From contig CM062813.1 in assembly GCA_031772625.1 (NCBI GenBank), positions 764,832,720 to 764,896,719 of the forward strand: a DNA stretch of 64,000 nt, read 5' to 3'. Under the pieces are notes generated by a model that saw nothing but the letters and a program-made list of their open reading frames with translations, was not told the origin of the DNA and made no database searches. The DNA comes from Pinus tabuliformis. Lineage: Eukaryota; Streptophyta; Pinopsida; Pinales; Pinaceae. Each line of letters starts with the position of its first letter. Within the stretch, counting starts at the first letter, position 1. Both the position numbers and the translations under genes were made by a program. This document shows positions 1-10,241 of this stretch, piece after piece.

Positions 1-1160
1 GCATAATCTTCCCCATGCTTTTCAAACCCCACCTAGGTATCACCATCTAAATTAAGTCTGATAAACATTATTGAACAAAGGTATTCTGTGGAATTGTAAA
101 TATAGTAAATAGGTTTATTTATCTGATTCTTTTATTAATTACCAATTGAGGATTAAACAATGAGTTGATATGGGTAGTTGTTTTGATTATTTGTTACTAA
201 TATTTGAAATGATGAAATAAGTGGTAGTAAACCACCCATGTCTTTTAAGTTTAATTCTTCATGGATAGAGGATGAAAGTTTTACTAAATTGGTTAAGGAA
301 AAGTAGATTCCATAGGATGGAAACGTTAGAGAATTTGTTGGCTTACAAATTGAAGATAATTTAAAGAAAGTGAAGAAAGTAGAAACTAGACGAGATCATG
401 AGAAGAGGATAGAGGATAATAATGTTCTTGTTTCTATAGAGAAAAAATTAAAGGAATTGTTCACTAAGGATTTGGAAAGCTTTCCCAATGAAGTAGTTGA
501 GGAAGAAGTTAATATTTCTAGAGAAAATTAAAAGTAAAATATAGGAATATTTGGAAGCAACGTGGAGACTCAAAAGTAATTCCCTTTGGTTTCCCAATCA
601 TAGAAATAATGTAAACACAATTTTTAAGGTGTCAATATAAAAGGTGGTTTAATTGTTATTTTTTTGAGAAAATTACAATGGTGGGTATGGATTATTTTCA
701 TGAAATTCTTGAGGTAGGGAGTAGAGCTTCATTTGCTAAAGTGATTAAAATTATTTCCTTTTTCCCAATTTTGTCAGTGGTCATGATAATGACAATTTGT
801 TTGAATAAGTCTCAAAATACTAGATTTGGAAGGTCTTATATAATCTTTAGAAAGGTAAAATTATGGGACTAGATGTATGGCTTTTCTTAAGAAAGGTAAA
901 ATTATGGGACTAGATGTATGGCTTCTCTTAGGAGTTAGCATATATAGGATATTTTGAGGGCTCATTCCTTTGAATATATCCATTACCCTATTTTTTAGGG
1001 GTTTTTGGCAATTTGGCTGCATTCATTATACTATTGCATTTCTTTGGCACATTTTATGATGTCATTAATATGTCCAATTAATAGATTGAAAACGCTATGA
1101 TTTTATGCTAGATGTTTATTTTACGATGTGTATCTCTAAAAGAGACATTTTTTTGGGGAT
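1..1160. other. AT-rich flank without recognisable genes
   Basis: I see no gene in this stretch. Reading frames are short, and the 64-codon frame at 678-872 has no recognisable domain. The base composition is strongly AT-rich, as in decayed intergenic repeat DNA. A 41-bp tandem duplication (849-930) is listed separately. The right part may be very decayed LINE or its target site, because LINE-like reading begins just to the right on the minus strand. That extension is inference only. Confidence 0.5.
849..930. repeat. 41-bp tandem duplication, two copies
   Basis: Two adjacent copies with a 41-bp period (849-889 and 890-930) differ at one base near the end (CTTTTCTTA against CTTCTCTTA). Each begins AGAAAGGTAAAATTATGGGA. 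The near-identity suggests a recent slippage or unequal-exchange event in otherwise old DNA. No coding role is seen. Confidence 0.9.
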
Positions 1161-1475
1161 TTTTTTTTTTTTTTGCATGATTAGTGTTTTGAGATCAAAG
1201 GAATATGGAATTAATTTTTGAAATATTGTTTCCTTTGAAGCAAACTTGTACTACTTCAATGCATCTACAAAATATAATTTTGTTTTTTGGGAAATAAAGT
1301 TACAATTTTTTCCCAAGGAAAAAAACAAATATATTCCACCTTTAATCTTGCTGTCCATTTAGACCTAATATATCCACTTATTTGCATCCTTATTGCGATA
1401 AAGAGTTATCTTTCAAGACTAGTAGATTTGCTAAAGTTGAGATAAACTAGGTGTTTGAGTTTTAAAGTCAAATCG
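1161..1475 (-). pseudogene. Decayed LINE ORF2, 3'-most piece
   Basis: If the chromovirus at 1476-24485 and one TSD copy are removed, the minus-strand frame of the LINE piece at 24486-24698 reads on into this stretch (LIGD, then LTLKLKHLVYLN). A shifted frame then gives DILGLNGQQ, RWNIFVFFLGKN and TKLYFVDALK. This layout resembles the region after the RT of plant L1-like ORF2, where a W-x-x-G-N-G box is followed by LGL-W-x-x-FV-x-x-L. Stops and frameshifts are present, so it is a dead copy. A run of 14 T at 1161-1174 would be A-rich on the LINE strand and could be an ancient poly(A) tail or an internal run. The assignment rests on by-eye similarity. Confidence 0.45.
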
Positions 1476-1778
1476 TGTTAGGTTCCCATAAGACTAGTGT
1501 ACCCCCCTTATTATTATTGTTATGCCCATGTAGACCCGATATTGTTATTGTTGTGCCCCATTGAAGCCCACTATTGTTATGTTGTGCCCTTATATTATTA
1601 TTGTTATGAAGGCTTTGATTATATTGTGACCCCTTAGACTCCTATATATACAAAGGAGGTATTGTCATTTGTATCACCCAAAAATTGTTCATTTATGTAA
1701 TGTAAATGAGGTTTCCCCCTAGAAGAGGATGATTTTTAAGTCATTGTTCTATCTTTTCTATGAGTTGGCTGCATAACA
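1476..1778 (+). repeat. 5' LTR of the chromovirus
   Basis: This 303-bp repeat begins TGTTAGGTTCCC and ends GCATAACA. It matches 24184-24485 along its whole length with roughly 10-15 percent differences by eye. It contains a TATATATA box and several TTATTATTGTTATG-type T-rich units in its left half. The ends and the adjacent primer site define it as an LTR. Confidence 0.93.
1643..1650 (+). promoter_or_regulatory. TATA box in 5' LTR
   Basis: TATATATA followed by CAAAGGAGGT lies about 130 bp before the LTR end, where the U3/R promoter of a short gypsy LTR is expected. The same box is kept in the 3' LTR at 24351-24358. Promoter function is inferred from position. Confidence 0.7.
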
Positions 1779-1780
1779 TT

Positions 1781-1792
1781 TGGTATTAGAGC
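1781..1792 (+). promoter_or_regulatory. Primer binding site, initiator Met tRNA type
   Basis: TGGTATTAGAGC starts two bases after the 5' LTR. It differs at one base from TGGTATCAGAGC, the usual plant site complementary to the 3' end of initiator methionine tRNA, which primes minus-strand DNA synthesis. Confidence 0.88.
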
Positions 1793-2465
1793 TTTGGCTT
1801 CTAGGGTTTTTCTTCTTCAAACAAGTCATCTTGGAATTTTCACTATATATATATTTTTTTCTACGAGGCTTCAGATGATGAAATTGTTATCACGTGGAGC
1901 AAAAATCTTGGTGAACCTTGTGTAAATATTTTAGAGCTTGGTTCACTATATTTTTGGATATATGATCTAAGGAAGTTAGGGTGTTTGCAGGCTCCAGAAT
2001 TAATCTAAAACATGTGAACTAGGTAAAATTGTCATAACTTTCGTTTCAGGCATTAGATTTGAATTATGTAAAAAGTGGTTGAAAGTTCACACATTGTAAG
2101 TTTTCGTGTATCAATTTCAGAATCGAAGGTTGAAACAGTGACATGTGGTATCTCGTACAACTTCGATCTACTGAACCAGTCCATAATCAAGCCATCGTGG
2201 CAGATTTGGCATAACCATTTTTTGAAGAATCCAATCACAATCATACTTGTGGGCTTGGAAAGAAGACTCATAGAGCTACATAAGAAGAAATTTCAGAACT
2301 TGGAGATCTGAAATTACAAGGTTACAACCATTTCAAGGTCGAGCTCCTAAAATAAAAGAAAAAGGTGTGTATTTTTTTTTTAATTGTATAACGTTTGTTT
2401 GAAAAAATAGTTTAAATTGATTCCAAGGGAATATTTAAGCATATATATCAGTATTGGGTTCTAAA

Positions 2466-3545
2466 ATGCCTCCTAAGGAAAATAGTTCTACACCCATTAA
2501 GCCCTAAGAAATCTCTACTATGACACATGAAGAGAAAGAATTGCAGCATGATATATCAAAATTACGGGACCAAGTGCAACAAATTTCACTCTCACAAAGA
2601 GAAACCAAAGATGAACTAAAAGGTGACATGGATGGTTTAAAAGTAGACATGTAAGGTTTGAAGGATGGCATGGAAGCTAATATGGATACTTTGAAAGCAG
2701 ACATGGAAGGTTTGAAGGAGGGTTCGACAAAATTGTTGCAAGAAAGGCTTCTCGGTGGTGATAAGGTAATCCATGAAAATCATGATGAGGACAAAAGGAA
2801 TACGAATTATGATTTTAAAGAATCCAATGTGACGTTTAAGAACCACTACATTCCAAAGATAGATACGAGGAAGTTTGATGGAAAGGATTCGGTAACATGG
2901 ATACTACAGATGGAGAAATATTTTGATCTGCAGGATGTGAAACCCTCACAAAAGGTACGTATTGCACCTTTATATTTAGGACCCAATCATTTTGTGTAGT
3001 ATATATGGATTTGTTCTCATAAATCACTTGTCACTTGGTCAATTTGTATGGAGGAAATTATTGTACATTATGAATATACAAAGAGAAACACCTTCGTTAA
3101 CCAACCGATAAATCTCAAACAAAAGGGTTCAATGGTGGAGCACATTGAAGACTTCCAAAAATTGAATATGAGGGTAACCAATATTCCAGAGGAGCATAGG
3201 ATTGATGTCTTCATAGGGACTTTAAAAGATAAGATCCAACATGAGTTTCACCTTTGGGAACCTGATTCATTGGAGAAGGCATTAAGGGTGGCAAGAAAAG
3301 TTGAAAGCAAAATTATGGAAACAAGGAAGTCTACCACTCAAAACTATAAATATGGTAGTGTTGATGCTCCTAGTCTTCCGCAACCTACAAGGTTGACACC
3401 ACAAGGATTGGATGCAAAAAGAGGAAAAGGGCTTTGTTACAGTTATGATAACAAATACACTAAAGGTCATAAGTATGTTGAGAAGAAATTATTCTACATA
3501 GATTGTGAAGAGGAGGAAGAAAAGGAACAAGAAACATCAAAATAG
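2466..3545 (+). pseudogene. gag: Chromovirus gag, broken
   Basis: The frame opens at an ATG at 2466 (MPPKENSS) and is hit by stops at 2505, about 2652 and about 2997, giving separate ORFs. Early residues form charged heptads (DGLKVDM, DTLKADMEGLKEG), probably coiled coil. The middle matches the plant gypsy Gag core: KFDGKDSVTWILQMEKYF, then a W-I-C-S-H-K segment, then GSMVEHIEDFQKLNMRV and IPEEHRIDVFIGTLK. The C-terminal stretch (KGLCYSYDNKYTKGHKYVEKK) keeps only a wreck of a CCHC zinc knuckle. Gag forms the particle that packages the element RNA. The copy cannot make an intact protein. Confidence 0.85.
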
Positions 3546-3676
3546 GAGGATATACACCAGGAACCAACCCTAGAGAAAGAAGAAATGAACCCGACGATAT
3601 CTTGTAATGCATTGACAGGAATTACCACTCCTCAAATTATAAAGATAGAACATATATCAATAAGGAAAATGTAATA

Positions 3677-3931
3677 GTGTTGATTGATTCATGTAGTACC
3701 CATAATTTTATTCATTGTAAGATAACTAAGGAATTGAATTGCTTCCTATATCCAACACCAGAGTGTCAAGTGATGGTTGCAAATGGAGGAACTATAAATT
3801 TCTCTGGAAAGTGCCATAATATCAAGCTAACCATAGGGGAATATGTATTGAATAGTCTAAAGCTTTCCATTCCAATGGGTGGTGATGATGTTGTATTAGA
3901 AGTCCAATGGTTACAATCTTGGGGACAATAG
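3677..3931 (+). pseudogene. pol: Chromovirus aspartic protease fragment
   Basis: The frame carries VLIDSCSTHNFIH, the retropepsin active-site region with the catalytic Asp followed by Ser and then Cys where Gly is usual. It continues with VMVANGGTINFSGKC and a C-terminal VVLEVQWLQSWGQ, matching the family's LG-x-x-WL-x-x-LG end. The protease would cut the Gag-Pol polyprotein. The lost glycine and surrounding stops make activity unlikely. It lies between gag and RT, in the expected order. Confidence 0.8.
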
Positions 3932-4158
3932 CCTTTAATTTTCAAGAACTTTTCTTGAATTTTTTTTGGAAAAGAAAGGAAGTTGAATTAAGGGGTATCA
4001 CAGGGAAACCATGAAAGATAATCAACTCTAATGGCATGACAAAGGTTTTGAAGAAATAACAATGGGGCATAATTGCAAAATTATTCTCTCTAGGGCTTCA
4101 AACATCGAAATCATCTATTTCTCCATATCTCCAAAAAGTCTTAGACAATCATTCCAAG

Positions 4159-4892
4159 GTGTTTGAGACTCCCAAATGTCTCCCATCTATTCGTGATCAT
4201 GGTCATGCGATTCACTTGATTCCAGGAAGTGTTCCTCCAAACATCAGGCCTTATAGATATCCTTATTCCCAAAAGAGTGAAATTGAATGTATGGTTGCAG
4301 AAATGCTAGAGGATGGTATAATTCAACCTAGTCAAAGTTCTTTCTCTGCTCTAGTAGTATTGGTGCACAAGAAGGATGGATCATGGTGTATGTGTCCAAA
4401 TTATAGGGATCTCAAAAATCTCACTATTTAAGATAAATTTCTCATTCCTGTCATTGATGAATTAAATGGATCAATTTACTTCACCAAGTTGGATCTTCAT
4501 TCAGGATATCATCAAATTAGAATGAAGATTGAAGATATTTTGAAAACAACATTCAAAACTCATTAGGGTCATTATGAATTTTTGGTCGTGCCTTTTGGCC
4601 TTACTAATGCACCTTCCACATTTCAAGGTTTGAGAATTCCATTTTCAAACCCTTCCTTAGAAAATTTGTGTTAGTATTTCTTGATGATATACTAATCTAA
4701 AACAAGTCTTGGAAGGATCATGTTCAACATGTTAATAGGGTTCTCAAACTATTGGAGGAGAAAGAATTATATGCAAAAACCTCCAAATTTTTCTTTGGAG
4801 TACAGGAGGTGGAATATTTGGGTCATATTGTATCTCATGAGGGTGTTAAGGTAGACCCTAACAAAATTAAAGCCATTAAGGAATGGAAAATC
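4159..4892 (+). pseudogene. pol: Chromovirus reverse transcriptase, interrupted
   Basis: The open part (4159-4431) reads from the RT entry (HAIHLIPGSVPPNIRPYRYP) to the first RT blocks (VLVHKKDGSWCMCPNYRDL). Beyond a stop, [13 protein letters not shown] and [13 protein letters not shown] follow. After a frameshift comes [11 protein letters not shown], with the F-x-DD catalytic box near 4680, and then VEYLGHIVSHEGV. The frame ends in AIKEWK, where the solo LTR at 4893 cuts it. Reading resumes at 7104 with the conserved thumb motif. At least three defects are visible. Confidence 0.88.
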
Positions 4893-6589
4893 TATTGGGA
4901 AAAATACTAAGAGGAGGGGCGGGGGGTGAATCAGTATTTAAAACTCACTTAAAATTTTATTTTCTTACTCATATTTATGTACGTAACTTTACTGAAAGAA
5001 ATCTGTGTATATATGCAACTGTTATGCAGACAACTAGCATATATCCAGTAAATTTACTTTGCAGTTAATTCATCATTTGTTTAACTTGAATCAGTGTATC
5101 AGTACATCATTTAGCATTAATTAAACAATAACCATGTGTAGTAAGAAAATACTAAACCATCACACATAAGAAACACACATGAACACCAGGATTTTAGGTG
5201 GAAACACAATGTGGGAAAAAAAACCACCGCTACTATCGTCTATGTCTTATTTTTATTATAAAGAAAAAAATCCTGCAATATTGTACTGGCGCAAACTCAT
5301 ACCAGCATGTAGGCACCCACCTGTAGAGGGATACAACCTTCTCTCATTCTCTAAGACCCATTGGAAGGGAGCTCCAACCCCTTGATCATATTTACCAGCT
5401 AGCACTAGAAGGAAGCTTTGATTTCCTCATTGAAGGATCCAACCCTCAACACCTTTGTGGACCACGTTTCATAAATTTTCATACTGGATCCGCCTAATAC
5501 AAAACATCACAAATTGTATGTCACATTTCATCAAATTTTCAGACTGGACCCATTATCATCATTTAAGCCCAATACCAAATATCAAAATTGAAACTAATCA
5601 TTGTAGAAAATCACTCAATCATTGAACCAATTGAATCAACCAATCATTGAACCAATAGAGACCCAAATAAATCAACTTATTCTCAAACAATCAAAGTAGT
5701 TGGATCATTGTAACCAGAATACTGACACTGAACCCAAACACTGCGTCAACTCATTGAACCAACTAAAAAACCATGATCAATAAAATGTTAGAATATATAC
5801 GTCACTTTACTTTAGCAAACTCATGTGTATACGCTACTTCCTTGAAGCATAACCATGTACTGATCTCAAAACATTGAACCCTGAAACTGAATCATTATCA
5901 TTCTGAAATAAATTCTCAGTCACACACATAACCATTAAATAATTCTGAAATAATTTAAAACCATCACTGATCTTTTAGTAGCATCATCACTCTTCAACAT
6001 GTCAATCCTCAATCAATTCATCTTCAAACATCACTATTAAGCCCAGATCATCAAGTAAGACTTCATTGACAGACAACAGAAACACAGTAAGACTGATTAG
6101 ACTAATCAGACATTTTATTCAGTAAAACCCTAGCTTTTATATGTGCTTTCCTCAAAACACTTCTGCGTGTATACGTGCTTTTCAGGAATCAAACCCGCGT
6201 ACATATCTGAACCGATACAAAAATTACCAGCATTAAACCTGTGTATGTACACATCTTTTAGGTTATCACACCTGCGTACAAATCTGCAAATATTTAAACA
6301 AATGTTTGTTGCAAAAAAGAACTTCAGACATACCCATATTTCAGCATACATAGAATAATCACACATCAAAACATTATCATCACAGATCAAATCAAACCAT
6401 AAGCAGATTATTCAATACATAGTTGTTTTTGATATATTGGATCTAATCCATCATCAAATTCCCAAGTGCATACGTAGTTTCAAACCAAACAAATCATTAA
6501 GAGCCCAATACATACACACTTTCTTCAGATCTAACTATTCGTGAAATATTCATTACTTGCACACCCAAGTGCTTTGATATTCATCTCCT

Positions 6590-6596
6590 TATATAG
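6590..6596 (+). promoter_or_regulatory. Candidate TATA box in the solo LTR
   Basis: TATATAG at 6590-6596 is followed about 90 bp later by a TACTATGGGTCAATACCATGG block (6684-6704). A TATA-like box followed by the same ACCATGGGTCAATACC block occurs in the unrelated insert at 50410-51955. Promoter role and strand are inferred only. Confidence 0.35.
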
Positions 6597-6744
6597 CTTA
6601 GCCCTTATCCAATACCACAAGTCAAAACCACACTAATGCTGATGGTATTCTTTTACGAGATCAAATATCCATTGCTAGGCTCAATACTATGGGTCAATAC
6701 CATGGTAAAGACCCTTGGTATTTAGAATACCATGGTGTGGAAAC

Positions 6745-6945
6745 TATACGCACCTTTTCTTCTTCATACTCGCATGTGTACGCGACTTTTCTTCACATAA
6801 CCTGCGTATACAAAACTTTTCTTCACCAAACATGTGTATGTAATTGGATTTCCTTCATAGAAGCTACGTATATGCGACTTTTCTTCACCATACTTGCATA
6901 TGTACATCACTTTTCTTCATAGAACCTACATATACTTCTTCAAAC
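6745..6945. repeat. Degenerate 30-35 bp repeats with GTATACG-like cores
   Basis: At least five loosely spaced units share ACTTTTCTTCAC/T, an A-rich joint, then TGCGTATAC or TGTGTATG and CGACTTTTC. The core GCGTATACGC is palindromic. Similar units recur further left in the same LTR (near 5805, 6165, 6238) and in its relative near 46865 and 47800, so they are a family trait rather than chance. Confidence 0.6.
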
Positions 6946-7103
6946 TTCATATTTATCATTCATCTGTCTCTGAACTGATATTCCTTTGTCCAATCTTTTT
7001 GTCACATCTGTACTAACCTGAATACACATCTTTCTACCATCATGTTGACATGTTTAGTAAGTAGGTTGCCATCAAGGACAACACATTAGTCATAATGCCA
7101 ACA

Positions 7104-7690
7104 AAATTCCCACAACCATAAAGCATGATCAAGGATTTCTTGGGTTAACAGGGTATTATCACAACTTTGTTAATAATTATGGGAGAATAGCGGTACCTCT
7201 AACATCATCACTGAAGAAAGATGCATTTTCTTGGACTCTAGAAGCAATGAAGGCCTTTGAACATATTAACGAGGAAATGTGCCAAACACCGGTCTTAGCT
7301 ACACTAGACTTCACAAAAACTTTTATTGTGGAATGTTATGCTCCAGGAAATGGAATTGGTGCAGTTTTAATGCAAGAAGGAAGACCCGTTGCTTTTGGAA
7401 GTCATCCAATCAAAGGAAAGTATTTACACAAACCTATTTATGAGAAGGAAATGTTGGCAATACTACATGCACTAAAGAAATGGTGACCTTATCTAATGGG
7501 AAGGCACTTCAAGGTAAATACAGATCATGATAGCTTTAAATGTTTTTTGGAACAAATATTATCTTCATAAGAGTAGCAAAAATGGGTTACAATGATGTTG
7601 GTTTATGACTTTCAAATCATCTACAAAAAAAGAGAAGAAAAATGTTATTGTAGATGCACTATCAAGTAAGGATGAGGATGTGGAAGCATT
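7104..7690 (+). pseudogene. pol: Chromovirus RT thumb and RNase H, broken
   Basis: Starting with the second target-duplication copy, the frame reads GFLGLTGYYHNFVNNYGRIA, the conserved end of RT, then the RNase H region: FIVECYAPGNGIGAVLMQEG, PVAFGSHPIKGK, YEKEMLAILHALKKW, then VNTDHDSFKCFLEQ. Canonical residues would include an Asp where Glu-Cys-Tyr stands, so catalysis is doubtful. Stops follow LKKW and ILSS. RNase H would remove the RNA strand during reverse transcription. A short linker (VIVDALSSKDE) precedes the integrase. Confidence 0.85.
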
Positions 7691-7740
7691 TCTTTGTGAC
7701 ATTTCTATTATCCAACCTGAGTGGATAACCGAAGCAAGGG

Positions 7741-8129
7741 ATGAATGGAAGAATGATTAAGAGGTGTGGTAACTCATTCAAAACTTGCAAAAAGATCCCA
7801 GTACATCTAATACATTTAGATGGAAAAATGATTCATTATGGTACAAAGATTTCTTATATCTTTGTAAGAATTCCCAACTCAAAAAAAAATATTCTTTTGG
7901 AATTTCACACCTCTCCATTAGGAGGGCAGTCAATATTTTTAAAAACTCATCATATGGTCAAGAAGGAATTTTTGTGAGATGGGCTTAAATTTAATATTCA
8001 AAAGTTTGTGGAATTTTTTTTGGTTTTCCAACAAAATAAAGTTGAGACAATTAAGACCCTGTGTCTATTACAACCTTTATCCATTCCAAGTCAGCATTGG
8101 GAGGAGGTCTCAATGGATTTTATCATAGG
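7741..8129 (+). pseudogene. pol: Chromovirus integrase, N-terminal part
   Basis: Two overlapping frames cover the integrase entry: FRWKNDSLWYKDFLYLCKNS, then a degraded His-His-Cys-Cys zinc region (HLSIRRAVNIFKNSSYGQEG). It runs on to QHWEEVSMDFIIG, whose Asp is the first of the D,D-35-E triad. The Athila-like element at 8130 then splits the catalytic core. The rest resumes at 23144. Frameshifts near 7790 and 7990 show decay before or after that event. Confidence 0.8.
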
Positions 8130-10216
8130 TGGTGGGCTCCAATATTGCAGCAATGATGCTGCAATTGCTGGGTCTCCCTTCTTTACTTTTATCAACTCGG
8201 TAGTTCGTAACAAACTTGGAAGCAACAGTGCTATATGCACAAGTACTAGCTCTTACCGCAGGCTGTCACTTGATCAGCTGGCACAAGTCCGCTAGGAGCT
8301 TAAGAGAACTTCTATGAGCTCTTAGAATAAGATTTTAACTATGATGGATGGAATCTAACTTGAAGGAGGCTAATCTACTTGTAGAAAGGAGCTGAAAGCT
8401 GAAAGGAAATGCAAACCCTAGCAAACCCTAGTTCTACCGACTAACCCTACTGGTGCAAGAAAAAAGATGAAAGCTACTGAAATGGTTGCCATTGACTCTT
8501 GGAAAGGTAAAATGAATGTGATTAAGCTAATTCTGAAGTAAAATATGAAAAAAAAAAATATCTTTTTGTATTTTTGAGTAATCTTTGTAGAATGATTATG
8601 CATGTGCTTTAACTATTTTTGACTGTGCAGAGGTTGATTGGTGAGAGGAAATTGAGTAGGCACTTGCAGGAGATTGGGAAGGTGAGAAGAGGGCCTAAGG
8701 GGCCCCTAGCATCCTTCTAGAGAGTTTCACAGTGATCAGATCTCAAAAAACTGCTCACGTGAACTTCTACAGGAAGTCTAAAGGGGTTCTACAGGAAGGG
8801 CCGAAAGAGGATTTTTGAGGATTGATGGAGGAAAAATGGTAGGAAAGTGGAAATTGAGGATGGATAAGGATGTGAAGGGGTCTAGGACCTGGTGAATGAA
8901 GCTAAGAAGTGATGAAGGTGGTTAGATTTGTTCAAGGATGGAGGGAGCAATGCTGCACAAGAATGTAGAAATTAGGGCAAATTGGAAAAGTGTGGAAAAT
9001 GAAGGGATGGAATCTTGGATTAGGGGTTGGAGCAGAATGTATGATGGAGGAAGGATAAGTAGGGATGTATTACAGGTGCTTTGCACACTATTTTCCAAAA
9101 CTGATCGAATCAAGACTAGAAAAACCAGAGATCTATCTATTTTGACCTAAACTGACCTAAAAACCAGAAACATGATGAACAGAAGTTTATAGATAGAAAA
9201 TCATGCAAGATAACTATGGAAACTAAGCAAGAACAGATCTAAACATGCAAGTACAACTATTATCAACTTTTCCAACTCAAAATCTAACACTAGCAGTTGC
9301 ATTGGAAGGCAAAAACAGTGTTTTGTGGCAGCAAGTATGCCTTGGTCTCAGCTCATGGTCCCAAGGAGAGATGAGATCAAGGATTGCTTGATGGCCATTT
9401 TGCAGATATTTTCTATTACCAAACTATAAAATCAACCTGAAGCATGAAAAGCTATTTTAATCATCAAAAGCAACCTAAGTAACAAAGCAAGATCTTAACC
9501 TAAATAACAAAAATTATTCTACGAATGCAAGGAAAACACGTAAAAGTACACAGAGGAGGTACTGGCACTTGGGTTGGGCCCAACGCCAAGAGATATAGCC
9601 TCCTAAGAAATCTCAAAGCTGGTGCAAAGTGAAATTTATCTCCATTACTCAAAAACTAATCATGTCACAAAACTGTTTACAACAAGAGCTCGAAAATGAG
9701 TTGAAAGGCAGAGCTGCACTAAATTGCGAAAAACAATTGTTCAATAGCTAAACTACAAGGCTTGAAGCCTTATTAATTATGCACCATGAGGACTCCCAAC
9801 AACCCTCCTTAACTTTAGGGGCTTGGCTGCTCAAAACTGCAGTTAACCAGCCACTTCACAAAATCTGCTCAGCTGCCCCTTGAAATCATCTTTGGTGGGA
9901 TGTTGAACTACGAGCTGATGGTGGAGAACTTGAGGAAGGGGTCATTTAGTGCAGGAGACACCCTTCCTACAAATCCTCAACCTTGTTCCTTCGTACTTGG
10001 CTGTCAACTTGCTCATAAATGCTTGACCTTGGTTCAAAAGATGTCCAAAAATCTGCAATAAGCACGTATTAGACTTTTGTGGTCAAGTGACTATTCTCAT
10101 TTATCAATTAACATAAATATATTCAAAAGCATGCATAAAGCTATGAAGAATGGTGGATTAATCAAGAATAATAGGCAAAATGAGCCCATAAAGTTACCCA
10201 TTTTTGGGGCTCATCA
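8130..10216 (-). repeat. 3' LTR of the Athila-like element
   Basis: On the + strand it starts TGGTGGGCTCC and ends GGGGCTCATCA. On the element's own strand that is TGATGAGCCCC...CCCACCA. It aligns end to end with 21033-23138 (2106 bp). It contains TTCTACAGGAAG-type motifs (8765-8776, 8787-8798). The polypurine tract lies directly beside it at 10217. Frames inside (for example 8938-9150) are not supported as genes. Confidence 0.93.
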
Positions 10217-10228
10217 TCACCCCCTTGC
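10217..10228 (-). promoter_or_regulatory. Polypurine tract of the Athila-like element
   Basis: On the minus strand GCAAGGGGGTGA directly precedes the 3' LTR start TGATGAGCC. This purine run primes plus-strand DNA synthesis in LTR elements. Its position fixes the element's orientation. Confidence 0.85.
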
Positions 10229-10241
10229 TGAATGTGTTGCT

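Larger units (their letters stand above)
4893..7103. mobile_element. Solo LTR, 2.2 kb, inserted in the chromovirus RT
   Basis: The insert runs from TATTGGGAAAAATACT (first bases probably TGTTGGG originally) to ATGCCAACA. It is flanked by AAATC (4888-4892) and AAATT (7104-7108), a 5-bp target duplication with one mismatch. Its left 1.1 kb matches 46760-47983, whose start is intact TGTTGGG. It has no coding frame, primer site or second LTR, so a solo LTR left by recombination of a large LTR element is the best reading. The RT-RH frame of the host resumes on both sides, which fixes the borders. It holds many degenerate GTATACG-type units. Confidence 0.8.

Noticed and set aside
1781-1792. tRNA-like genes at primer sites (also 21009-21026, 39436-39453)
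   Set aside because: Only the 12-18 bases complementary to tRNA 3' ends are present; no cloverleaf arms.
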